Shown here: in pieces, positions 1-7,315 of the stretch
Layout of the letters: the number at the start of each line of letters is the position of its first letter
Position numbering within the stretch: position 1 is the stretch's first letter
NCBI GenBank assembly: GCA_964543235.1
Contig: CAZIXE010000001.1
Span: 72,891-136,890, forward strand
DNA from: JANMMJ01 sp964543235
Lineage (GTDB): Bacteria > Pseudomonadota > Alphaproteobacteria > Rhizobiales > Aestuariivirgaceae
DNA: 64,000 nt
Direction: 5' to 3'
Position numbers and translations under genes: made by a program
Notes under the pieces: model-generated
Databases searched by the model: none
The model's input: the letters and a program-made list of their open reading frames with translations, nothing else
Told to the model about the DNA's origin: nothing

Positions 1-2
1 TG

Positions 3-968
3 TTTGCCGACTATCAGAAGGACGCCGTGATCCGCTATCAGGCACATCCCGACTACTGGGAAGGCAAGCAGCCGATCGACGACCTGGTATTCGCCATCAC
101 CACCGACGCCTCGGTGCGCACCCAGAAGCTCCGGGCCGGCGAATGCCACGTTGCGCCCTATCCCAATCCTGCCGACATCGCCAGCCTGAAGGAGGACGCC
201 AACCTGCAGATGATGGAGCAGGAGGGCCTCAACATCGGCTACCTCGCCTACAACGCCCTGCAGCCGCCCTTCGACAATCCCAAGGTCCGCAAGGCCCTGA
301 ACATGGCGATCAACAAGCAGGCGATCCTCGATGCGGTGTACCAGGGCGCCGGCGCGGCGGCCAAGAATCCGATCCCGCCGACCATGTGGTCCTACAACGA
401 CGAGGTCCAGGACGATCCCTATGATCCCGATGCCGCCAGGAAGATGCTCGAAGAAGCCGGCGTGAAGGATCTCAACATGAAGATCTGGGCCATGCCGGTG
501 CAGCGTCCCTACAATCCGGACGCCCGCAAGATGGCCGAGCTGATCCAGGCCGACTTTGCCAAGGTGGGTGTCGGTGTCGAGATCGTCTCCTACGAGTGGG
601 GTGAATACCTCGAACGCTCGAAGGCCAAGGACCGCGACGGTGCGGTTCTGCTCGGCTGGACCGGCGACAACGGCGATCCCGACAACTTCCTCGCCGTGCT
701 GCTCGGCTGCTCGGCGGTCGGCGGTTCGAACCGCGCCCAGTGGTGCTATCAGCCATTCGAGGACCTGATCCAGAAGGCCAAGACGCTGCCCAACAACGAC
801 GCGCGCGAGCCGCTCTATCGTGAGGCGCAGAAGATCTTCAAGGAGCAGGCACCCTGGGCGACCATCGCGCACTCGGTGGTTTTCATGCCGATGACCAAGA
901 ACGTCGTCAACTACAAGATGGACCCGCTGGGCTCGCATCGCTTCGACGGCGTCGACATTTCCGAATAA
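3..968 (+). CDS. ABC transporter substrate-binding protein, dipeptide/oligopeptide (SBP_bac_5) family, 5' end missing
   Basis: The reading frame is open from the left edge, so this is the C-terminal part (about 321 residues) of a periplasmic peptide-binding protein; the signal peptide and N-terminal lobe lie outside the window. The stretch DNPKVRKALNMAINKQAI is the typical SBP_bac_5 segment, and WTGDNGDPDNFLA matches the DppA-like ligand-pocket region. The final residues (FDGVDISE) are a normal end for the family. It is followed on the same strand by two permeases and two ATPases, so it supplies substrate to a complete Dpp/Opp-type importer. The true substrate (dipeptides, opines, or guanidino compounds) cannot be told from sequence; the downstream decarboxylase hints at an arginine-related ligand, which is inference only. 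Confidence 0.93.
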   Translation, partial: FADYQKDAVIRYQAHPDYWEGKQPIDDLVFAITTDASVRTQKLRAGECHVAPYPNPADIASLKEDANLQMMEQEGLNIGYLAYNALQPPFDNPKVRKALNMAINKQAILDAVYQGAGAAAKNPIPPTMWSYNDEVQDDPYDPDAARKMLEEAGVKDLNMKIWAMPVQRPYNPDARKMAELIQADFAKVGVGVEIVSYEWGEYLERSKAKDRDGAVLLGWTGDNGDPDNFLAVLLGCSAVGGSNRAQWCYQPFEDLIQKAKTLPNNDAREPLYREAQKIFKEQAPWATIAHSVVFMPMTKNVVNYKMDPLGSHRFDGVDISE

Positions 969-979
969 GTCAGCACGAG

Positions 980-1001
980 GGGCGGTTCTCCGGAGCCGCC
1001 C
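980..1001 (+). terminator. Intra-operon hairpin between binding-protein and permease genes
   Basis: A 9-bp stem (one G-T pair) with loop TCCG lies directly after the binding-protein stop codon and before the first permease gene. It has no T run. Such hairpins often protect the upstream mRNA or attenuate transcription so that binding protein exceeds permease. That role is inferred from position only. Confidence 0.5.
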
Positions 1002-1009
1002 TTCCACCG

Positions 1010-2020
1010 ATGTTTCGCTTTCTCCTCTCCCGCTTGCTGCTGCTGATGCCGACCTTCTTCGGCATCACCCTTGTATCGTTCGGATTCGTGCGCATGCTGC
1101 CGGGCGATCCGGTCTTGCTCATGGCGGGCGAACGCTCGCTGAGTCCCGAGCGTCACGCCGAGCTGCTGAAGCAGTTCGGCTTCGACCGTCCGGTCTGGGA
1201 GCAGTATCTCAACTACCTCTGGCAGTTGCTGCAGGGCGATCTGGGCACTTCGCTCAAGACCAAGATTCCTGTCCTGCAGGAGTTCCTGACCCTGTTTCCA
1301 GCCACCATCGAGCTCTCCCTGGTTGCCATCATCTTCGCAGTGGTCCTCGGCATTCCCGCCGGTGTGCTTGCCGCCGTGCGGCGTGGCACCACCTATGACC
1401 ACGCCGTCATGGGCAGCGCCCTGGTCGGTTTCTCGATGCCGATCTTCTGGTGGGGACTGCTGCTCATCATCCTCTTCTCCGTCGTCCTGCAATGGACGCC
1501 CGTGTCCGGCCGTATCGGCCTGACCTATTTCTTCAGGCCCGTCACCGGCTTCATGCTGATCGACAGCCTCATCTCCGGCCAGGCCGGCGCCTTCAAGTCG
1601 GCCGTCCGCCATCTCATCCTGCCGGCCATCGTGCTCGGCACCATTCCCCTGGCCGTCATCGCCCGCCAGACCCGGTCGGCCATGCTCGAAGTCTTGAGCG
1701 ACGACTATGTCCGCACCGCCCGTGCCAAGGGACTGTCGCCGCTGCGGGTCGTGGGCGTCCACGCGCTCCGCAACGCCCTCATTCCGGTCATCACCACCAT
1801 CGGCCTGCAGGTTGGAACCCTGCTGGCCGGCGCTATTCTCACCGAGACGATCTTCTCCTGGCCCGGTATCGGCAAATGGATGATCGACGCCATTTCGCGC
1901 CGCGACTATCCGGCGGTGCAGGGCGGTCTGTTGCTCATTGCCGGGGTGGTCATGGTCGTCAACCTCGTGGTCGATGTGCTGTATGGTCTCGCCGATCCGC
2001 GCATCCGGCACCGGAGGTGA
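1010..2020 (+). CDS. ABC transporter permease, DppB/OppB-like
   Basis: This 336-residue inner-membrane protein has the family's usual length. The N-terminus (MFRFLLSRLLLLMPTFFGI) is the first transmembrane helix of DppB-type permeases, followed by the characteristic LPGDPV loop near residue 30. The cytoplasmic EAA-type coupling loop is visible as DDYVRTARAKGLSPL near residues 233-247, and the last third (ETIFSWPGIGKWMIDAI) is typical. It pairs with the next permease to form the channel of the peptide-type importer. The start ATG follows the intercistronic hairpin with no strong Shine-Dalgarno outside the stem. Substrate is unknown. Confidence 0.94.
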   Translation: MFRFLLSRLLLLMPTFFGITLVSFGFVRMLPGDPVLLMAGERSLSPERHAELLKQFGFDRPVWEQYLNYLWQLLQGDLGTSLKTKIPVLQEFLTLFPATIELSLVAIIFAVVLGIPAGVLAAVRRGTTYDHAVMGSALVGFSMPIFWWGLLLIILFSVVLQWTPVSGRIGLTYFFRPVTGFMLIDSLISGQAGAFKSAVRHLILPAIVLGTIPLAVIARQTRSAMLEVLSDDYVRTARAKGLSPLRVVGVHALRNALIPVITTIGLQVGTLLAGAILTETIFSWPGIGKWMIDAISRRDYPAVQGGLLLIAGVVMVVNLVVDVLYGLADPRIRHRR

Positions 2021-2024
2021 AGCC

Positions 2025-2933
2025 GTGACCGACTCGGCAGCGATCGTCATTGACACCCGCAAGGCCGGGCGCGCCGGGCTGCTGCTCGAATTCTGGAGCT
2101 ACTTCCGCGAGAACCGCGGCGCCGTTGCCGGTCTCGCGGTCTTCGTGGCCGTATGCCTGTGCGCCGTCTTCGCCGATCTCATTGCCCCCCACCTTCCCAA
2201 CGAACAATACCGCGATGCCCTGCTGAAGCCCCCGGTCTGGCAGGCCGGATCGGACCCGCGGTTTCTGCTCGGCACCGACTATGTCGGCCGCGACATCCTC
2301 TCCCGCCTGATCCACGGCAGCCGCTATTCGCTGTTTATCGGCGTCGTCGTGGTTTCGATCTCGGTCCTGTTCGGAGTCGCCATCGGCCTCTTCTCGGGTT
2401 TCATCCGCGGCGCCGTCGACACCGCGATCATGCGCATCATGGACGTCATCCTCGCCTTTCCGAGCCTCCTGCTGGCGCTGGTGCTGGTCGCCCTGCTCGG
2501 CCCCAGCCTGACCAATGCCATGATTGCCATCGCCCTCATTCAGCAGCCGCACTACGTGCGCCTGACCAGGGCCGCCACCATGGCGGAAATGAACAAGGAA
2601 TATGTGACCGCGGCACGAGTTGCCGGTGTCGGCAATCTGCGCCTGATGTTCTCGACCATCCTGCCCAACTGCCTGGCGCCGCTCATCGTCCAGGCAGCGC
2701 TGTCCTTCTCGGATGCCATTCTGGCCGCCGCCGCGCTGGGCTTTCTCGGCATGGGCGCCCAGCCGCCGACCCCCGAATGGGGCACCATGCTGGCCGATGC
2801 CCGCCAATTCGTGACAAGGGCATGGTGGGTGGTGACGATGCCCGGTCTCGCCATCCTGATCACCGTGCTGGCCATCAATCTGATGGGCGACGGGCTGCGC
2901 GACGCCCTCGATCCCCGGCTGCGGCGGAGCTGA
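2025..2933 (+). CDS. ABC transporter permease, DppC/OppC-like
   Basis: The second membrane subunit of the peptide-type importer. I chose the GTG at 2025 (302 residues) because GGAGG lies about eight bases upstream and the protein then begins just before the N-terminal cytoplasmic segment LLLEFWSYFRENRGA. An ATG further upstream would overlap the preceding permease by 80 bases. The family loop GTDYVGRDILSRLIHGSRYS is present after the first helix, and the EAA coupling loop is EYVTAARVAGVGNLRLM. The C-terminus (MGDGLRDALDPRLRRS) is canonical for DppC. It sits four bases after the preceding stop codon. Confidence 0.94.
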   Translation: MTDSAAIVIDTRKAGRAGLLLEFWSYFRENRGAVAGLAVFVAVCLCAVFADLIAPHLPNEQYRDALLKPPVWQAGSDPRFLLGTDYVGRDILSRLIHGSRYSLFIGVVVVSISVLFGVAIGLFSGFIRGAVDTAIMRIMDVILAFPSLLLALVLVALLGPSLTNAMIAIALIQQPHYVRLTRAATMAEMNKEYVTAARVAGVGNLRLMFSTILPNCLAPLIVQAALSFSDAILAAAALGFLGMGAQPPTPEWGTMLADARQFVTRAWWVVTMPGLAILITVLAINLMGDGLRDALDPRLRRS

Positions 2934-2935
2934 CC

Positions 2936-3922
2936 ATGGCGCTCCTCGACATCGTCAACCTGACCGTAGAGTTCAAGACGGCTTCCGGCTGGTTCCGGGC
3001 CGTGGACGGTGTCTCGCTGACCGCCGATCCGGGCGAGGTTCTGGCCATTGTCGGCGAATCGGGCTCCGGCAAATCCGTGTCCATGCTTGCCGTCATGGGC
3101 CTGCTGCCCTGGACCGCAAGGGTCACCGCCGACCGGCTCGCCTTTGCCGGCAGGGATCTGCTGGCCATGGCTGCGCCCGAGCGCCGCAAGATCATCGGCA
3201 AGGACATCGCCATGATCTTTCAGGAGCCGATGTCCAGTCTCAATCCCTGCTTCACCGTCGGCTTCCAGCTCACCGAGGCCCTCAGGACCCACCTCGACAT
3301 GGGCAAGGCCGAGCGCCGCGCCCGCGCCATCGAACTCCTCAACGAGGTCGGCATCCCGGCTCCGGAAACCCGGCTTGCCGCCTTTCCCCACCAGCTTTCC
3401 GGCGGCATGAGCCAGCGGGTCATGATCGCCATGGCCATCGCCTGCAAGCCGCAGCTGCTGATCGCCGACGAGCCGACGACCGCCCTCGATGTCACCATCC
3501 AGGCCCAGATCCTCGATCTCCTGGCGCGCCTGCAGAAGGAGACCGGCATGGCCCTGGTGCTGATTACCCATTCCATGGGTGTCGTGGCCGAGACCGCCGA
3601 GCGTGTCAGCGTGCAGTATGCCGGCCAGAAGGTGGAGGAGCAGCCGGTCCGGGACTTGTTCGCCGCACCGCGCCATCCCTATACGGCTGCCCTGCTCGCT
3701 GCCCTGCCGGAACGTGCCAGGGGCCGCCACCTGCCATCCATTCCGGGCGTCGTTCCGGGCCAGTTCGATCGCCCGCCGGGATGCCTCTTCTCGCCGCGCT
3801 GCCAGTTCGCAACCAGCCACTGCCGCACCGCTGCGCCCGTCCTCAACCAGGGTGCCCTGTGTCACTATCCCCTGATGAACGGCGTCCCCCAGGGCCATCC
3901 GGGCCGGGAGCAGGCCGCATGA
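2936..3922 (+). CDS. ABC transporter ATP-binding protein, DppD/OppD-like
   Basis: A 328-residue cytoplasmic ATPase of the peptide importer. Walker A GESGSGKS is at residues 40-47, the Q-loop lies in MIFQEPMSSLNP, the signature LSGGM is near 154-158, and Walker B IADEPT near 176-181. The C-terminal oligopeptide/dipeptide transporter domain has the cysteines that bind an iron-sulfur cluster in some relatives (GCLFSPRCQFA and two later Cys). The ATG lies two bases after the preceding stop codon; a longer open frame upstream is an out-of-frame shadow of the permease gene. It acts with the following ATPase as a heterodimer. Confidence 0.94.
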   Translation: MALLDIVNLTVEFKTASGWFRAVDGVSLTADPGEVLAIVGESGSGKSVSMLAVMGLLPWTARVTADRLAFAGRDLLAMAAPERRKIIGKDIAMIFQEPMSSLNPCFTVGFQLTEALRTHLDMGKAERRARAIELLNEVGIPAPETRLAAFPHQLSGGMSQRVMIAMAIACKPQLLIADEPTTALDVTIQAQILDLLARLQKETGMALVLITHSMGVVAETAERVSVQYAGQKVEEQPVRDLFAAPRHPYTAALLAALPERARGRHLPSIPGVVPGQFDRPPGCLFSPRCQFATSHCRTAAPVLNQGALCHYPLMNGVPQGHPGREQAA

Positions 3923-4905
3923 CCACGGTCATCACCGCCACCGGCCTCAAGCGCTATTATGCCGTGACGCGCGGCCTGTTCCGCGAGGCGGCGGTCCTCA
4001 AGGCTGTTGACGGCGCCAGCTTCACGCTGCAGCGGGGCCGCACCCTGGCGGTGGTCGGTGAGTCGGGTTGCGGCAAGTCAACGCTGGCGCGGCTCGTGAC
4101 CATGATCGAGCCGCCGACGGCCGGCTCCCTGAAGATCGGCGGCGTCGAGATTGCCGGCGCCGGGGCGGAAACCCTGCGGACACTGCGTTCCAAGGTTCAG
4201 ATCGTTTTCCAGAACCCCTACGGTTCACTCAATCCCCGCCAGAAGATCGGCCACGCTCTCGAGGAACCGCTTCTCGTCAACACACCGCTGCCCCGCAATG
4301 AACGGACCGAGAGGGCCAGGGCCATGATGGCCAATGTCGGCTTGCGGCCCGAGCACTACGACCGTTACCCGCACATGTTCTCGGGCGGCCAGCGCCAGCG
4401 CATCGCCATCGCGCGCGCCCTCATGCTGTCGCCCGACATCCTGGTCCTCGACGAACCGGTATCGGCGCTCGACGTCTCGATCCAGGCACAGGTGCTGAAC
4501 CTGCTGGCCGATCTCCAGGAGAAACTCGATCTCGCCTATCTCTTCATCAGCCATGATCTCTCGGTGGTCCGCCATATCGCGGATGACGTGATGGTCATGT
4601 ATCTGGGCCGCGTCGTCGAGCAAGGACCCCGCGATGCGATCTTTCGCAATCCCCAGCATCCCTACACCCGCGCCCTGCTCTCGGCCACGCCCTCACCTGA
4701 TCCCATGCGGAAGCGTGAGCGGATCGTGCTCAAGGGTGAACTCCCCTCACCGCTGTCGCCGCCGTCGGGCTGCGCTTTCAACCCCCGCTGTCCGCTGGCC
4801 TTCGATCGCTGCCGCGTCGACAACCCGGCCCTGCTTGCGCATGGCGAAAGTCTTGTGGCATGCCATGCCGTGAACGATCCCCCCGCAGCGACCAAGGCAG
4901 CCTGA
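3919..4905 (+). CDS. ABC transporter ATP-binding protein, DppF/OppF-like
   Basis: The partner ATPase of the peptide importer, 328 residues. Walker A GESGCGKS is at 47-54, the signature FSGGQ near 154-158, Walker B ILVLDEP near 173-179. The C-terminal OppF/DppF extension has GCAFNPRCPLAFDRC, again cysteine-rich. The start ATG overlaps the stop codon of the preceding ATPase (ATGA), indicating translational coupling. It ends directly against the ATG of the following ThDP enzyme, so that enzyme is very likely co-transcribed with the importer. Confidence 0.94.
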   Translation: MTTVITATGLKRYYAVTRGLFREAAVLKAVDGASFTLQRGRTLAVVGESGCGKSTLARLVTMIEPPTAGSLKIGGVEIAGAGAETLRTLRSKVQIVFQNPYGSLNPRQKIGHALEEPLLVNTPLPRNERTERARAMMANVGLRPEHYDRYPHMFSGGQRQRIAIARALMLSPDILVLDEPVSALDVSIQAQVLNLLADLQEKLDLAYLFISHDLSVVRHIADDVMVMYLGRVVEQGPRDAIFRNPQHPYTRALLSATPSPDPMRKRERIVLKGELPSPLSPPSGCAFNPRCPLAFDRCRVDNPALLAHGESLVACHAVNDPPAATKAA

Positions 4906-6507
4906 ATGTCCACACGTGCTGAACTCTCGACCGGCGAGGCCCTCGTCGGCCTGCTCGAAGCCTATGGTGTCGACACCGTCTTCGGCATACCCGGCGTACA
5001 CAATGTCGAAATGTATCGTGCCCTGCCGCGCGCGCAGATCAGGCACATTCTGACCCGTCATGAACAGGGGGCGGGATTCATGGCCGACGGTTATGCCCGC
5101 GCCACCGGCAAGCCTGGCGTCTGTTTCACCATCACCGGCCCCGGCCTCACCAACATCCTGACACCCATGGGACAGGCCTGGTCGGACTCGAGCAGCATCC
5201 TTGTCATCTCTTCCGCCCTCGATATGGTCGACAGCGCCCAGGGCCGCGGCCGGCTGCACGAAATGATCGACCAGCGCGCCGCAGCGGCATCGGTGACGAG
5301 CCTGCACATGCGCGCCTACACACCCAAGGACGTGCGCGACGGGCTGGCCAGGGCCTTCACTCACTTTGCGAGCCAGCGGCCGCGGCCCGCCTATCTCGAG
5401 ATCCCGCTCGACATGCTGAAGGTGCCCGCGGGCGAGGGCTGGCACGCCCGCCCGCGACCGCAACGCGCCCTGCCCCGGGATGACCAGATTGCGGCCGCGG
5501 TGACCAAGCTCAATGCCGCCAGGCGCCCGATCATGATTCTCGGCGGCGGCGCACTCGATTGCGGTGCGGCAGCTGTCGCCATTGCCGAAAAGCTGAATGC
5601 GCCCGTCCTCACCACCACCGCAGGCAAAGGCGCCATGCCTGAAGATCATCGCCTGTGCATGGGCTACCGGCTCGGCCGCAAGGGCGCGGCCGCCTTCATC
5701 CAGGCGGCCGATGCCATCCTTTGTGCCGGTTCCCAGCTCTCCGAAACGGACTTCTGGCGGGATGATGTCGTGATCGAGAAGAACCTGATCAGGATCGACA
5801 TCGACGCCGATTCGCTCGCCCGGCCCCATACCGCCGAGATCAGCATCCAGGCCGATGCCAGGCCCACGCTCGAGGCCATTGCAGCGGGGCTCAGCCTCCA
5901 TGCCGGAACCGGCAGGAGCGAAGTCGCCGCGAGTCCGGCCGATGATCTTCCGATGGTTGTTGCCGACGCCAACAAGCAGGTGATCCTCAAGGTGCTGGAG
6001 GTGATCCGCCAGGCGCTGCCCCGCGAGACTATCGTCTGCTCCGACATGACCCAGATTGCCTATGTCGCCAATGAGGCCTTCCCGGTCTATGAGCCGCATA
6101 CATGGATCCATCCGGTCGGCTTTGGCACGCTGGGCTTTGCCCTGCCCGCCGGTATCGGGGCGAAGTTCGGCCGGCCCGATGCGCCCGTCGCCGTCATGAT
6201 CGGCGACTACGGATTGCAGTACACGCTGAACGAACTGGGCACCGCCGTCGAACACAGGCTGCCGGTGGTCATCCTCGTCTGGAACAATGACAGCCTCGGC
6301 GCCATCCACGACAACATGGTGCAGTTCGGCATTCAGCCCAACGCCGTGAAACTGAGGAATCCCGATTTTCAGATGCTCGCCAGGGCTTACGGCTGCAATG
6401 CCGAGAAACCCGCTTCGCTGAAGGCGCTTGCAGCAGCCATCAAGACGGCGCTCAAGGCTGACGGCCCGACCCTGATCGAGATGACACCGCGGATGGTGCA
6501 TGGATAA
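4906..6507 (+). CDS. Thiamine diphosphate-dependent decarboxylase, 5-guanidino-2-oxopentanoate decarboxylase (AruI)-like
   Basis: A 533-residue cytosolic enzyme with the three-domain fold of acetolactate synthase/pyruvate decarboxylase relatives. The cofactor-activating glutamate is E53 in RHEQGAGFMADGYARATG, and the diphosphate-binding region is GDYG near 432 followed by the usual asparagines (WNND) about 30 residues on; note GDY instead of the common GDG. The N-terminal GVDTVFGIPGVHNVEMYR strongly resembles AruI, which decarboxylates 2-ketoarginine to 4-guanidinobutyraldehyde. It begins immediately after the importer operon and overlaps the next gene. An AruH-like aminotransferase 9.4 kb downstream fits the same pathway. 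Another 2-oxo-acid decarboxylase or an acetolactate synthase-like activity remains possible. Confidence 0.7.
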   Translation: MSTRAELSTGEALVGLLEAYGVDTVFGIPGVHNVEMYRALPRAQIRHILTRHEQGAGFMADGYARATGKPGVCFTITGPGLTNILTPMGQAWSDSSSILVISSALDMVDSAQGRGRLHEMIDQRAAAASVTSLHMRAYTPKDVRDGLARAFTHFASQRPRPAYLEIPLDMLKVPAGEGWHARPRPQRALPRDDQIAAAVTKLNAARRPIMILGGGALDCGAAAVAIAEKLNAPVLTTTAGKGAMPEDHRLCMGYRLGRKGAAAFIQAADAILCAGSQLSETDFWRDDVVIEKNLIRIDIDADSLARPHTAEISIQADARPTLEAIAAGLSLHAGTGRSEVAASPADDLPMVVADANKQVILKVLEVIRQALPRETIVCSDMTQIAYVANEAFPVYEPHTWIHPVGFGTLGFALPAGIGAKFGRPDAPVAVMIGDYGLQYTLNELGTAVEHRLPVVILVWNNDSLGAIHDNMVQFGIQPNAVKLRNPDFQMLARAYGCNAEKPASLKALAAAIKTALKADGPTLIEMTPRMVHG

Positions 6508-7174
6508 GGCCGTCATCTTCGATGTCGATGGCGTGCTTCTCGATCTCACGCCTCCGGAGGAGGACGCCTTCTTCCATCCCTTCGCGGAGCTGTACGGCCT
6601 GACCGGCCTGTCGCGCGACTGGGACAGCTACCGCATCCGCAACGATTGCGACATCATCGCCGAGATCCTGACGAACCATCTTGGCCGTCCGCCGGATGCC
6701 GGCGAAATCGCCCGGCTGGTCACGAGCTATGTCAGCCACCTGGAAGCGGGTTTTGCCAGCAACCGCCTTGCCGCGGTTGCGATCACTGGCGCATCCGCAT
6801 TGCTCGATGAGCTGCGCAGCGCCGGCTATGCAACCGGCATCGCAACCTCGAACCTGATCGCCGCTGCGAGGATCAGACTCACGGCAACCGGACTCTGGAA
6901 TCGCGTGAGCGCCTTTCCCTTCGGAGCCGAGCCTGGCGGACCCAAGCGCGACATCCTGGCCCGCGCCATTGCCGCGACGGGCCTGCCTGCGGACCGCATC
7001 GTCTATGTCGGCGACAATCTGAACGATGTCGACGCCGGGCTTGCCAACGGCGTGCATTTTGTCGGCTTTTCGGTCTCGGGGGAGAAACGGGTCCGCCTTC
7101 GCATGGCCGGTGCACACCATACCGCTGGCAGCCATGCCGAGACGTTGCGGCTCATCCGCATGCTGACAGGTTGA
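6500..7174 (+). CDS. HAD-superfamily hydrolase (phosphoglycolate phosphatase-like)
   Basis: A 224-residue protein with HAD motif I as FDVDGVLLDL at residues 8-17 (nucleophile Asp9, Asp11), motif II near TSN, and motif IV as YVGDNLNDVDAG near 173. The helical cap between motifs I and II marks subfamily IA. The ATG overlaps the end of the decarboxylase gene by eight bases, so it is the last gene of the importer/decarboxylase operon. The substrate is not evident; a phosphatase clearing a phosphorylated intermediate or by-product is a generic guess. Confidence 0.82.
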   Translation: MDKAVIFDVDGVLLDLTPPEEDAFFHPFAELYGLTGLSRDWDSYRIRNDCDIIAEILTNHLGRPPDAGEIARLVTSYVSHLEAGFASNRLAAVAITGASALLDELRSAGYATGIATSNLIAAARIRLTATGLWNRVSAFPFGAEPGGPKRDILARAIAATGLPADRIVYVGDNLNDVDAGLANGVHFVGFSVSGEKRVRLRMAGAHHTAGSHAETLRLIRMLTG

Positions 7175-7277
7175 TGCCGGCAGCCCGCAACCGGCTCCAG
7201 ACGGCGCGGCGGGATTTTGCCCTTGGATGTTCGCCACGGCCTCTGACATATTTCCGGGGCCACGCTGCAGACCGGGC

Positions 7278-7306
7278 TTGACAGCAAGAAAATGATTTCC
7301 TAGACT
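7278..7306 (+). promoter_or_regulatory. Predicted sigma-70 promoter for the LplT-Aas fusion gene
   Basis: TTGACA at 7278-7283, a 17-base spacer, and TAGACT at 7301-7306. This is the best promoter match I see in the window. Initiation would fall only a few bases before the ATG at 7316, so the transcript would be leaderless or almost so, even though an AGGA is present at 7307-7310. Confidence 0.55.
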
Positions 7307-7315
7307 AGGAATACG

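Noticed and set aside
911..2062. Long open frame antisense to the first permease, and similar long frames at 4747-6549, 6452-8413, 8618-10657, 22787-24307, 28389-30071 and 61410-63902
   Set aside because: They lie opposite well-supported genes, are rich in Arg, Gly, His, Asp and Gln with no recognisable domain, and are the expected effect of high GC at third codon positions.
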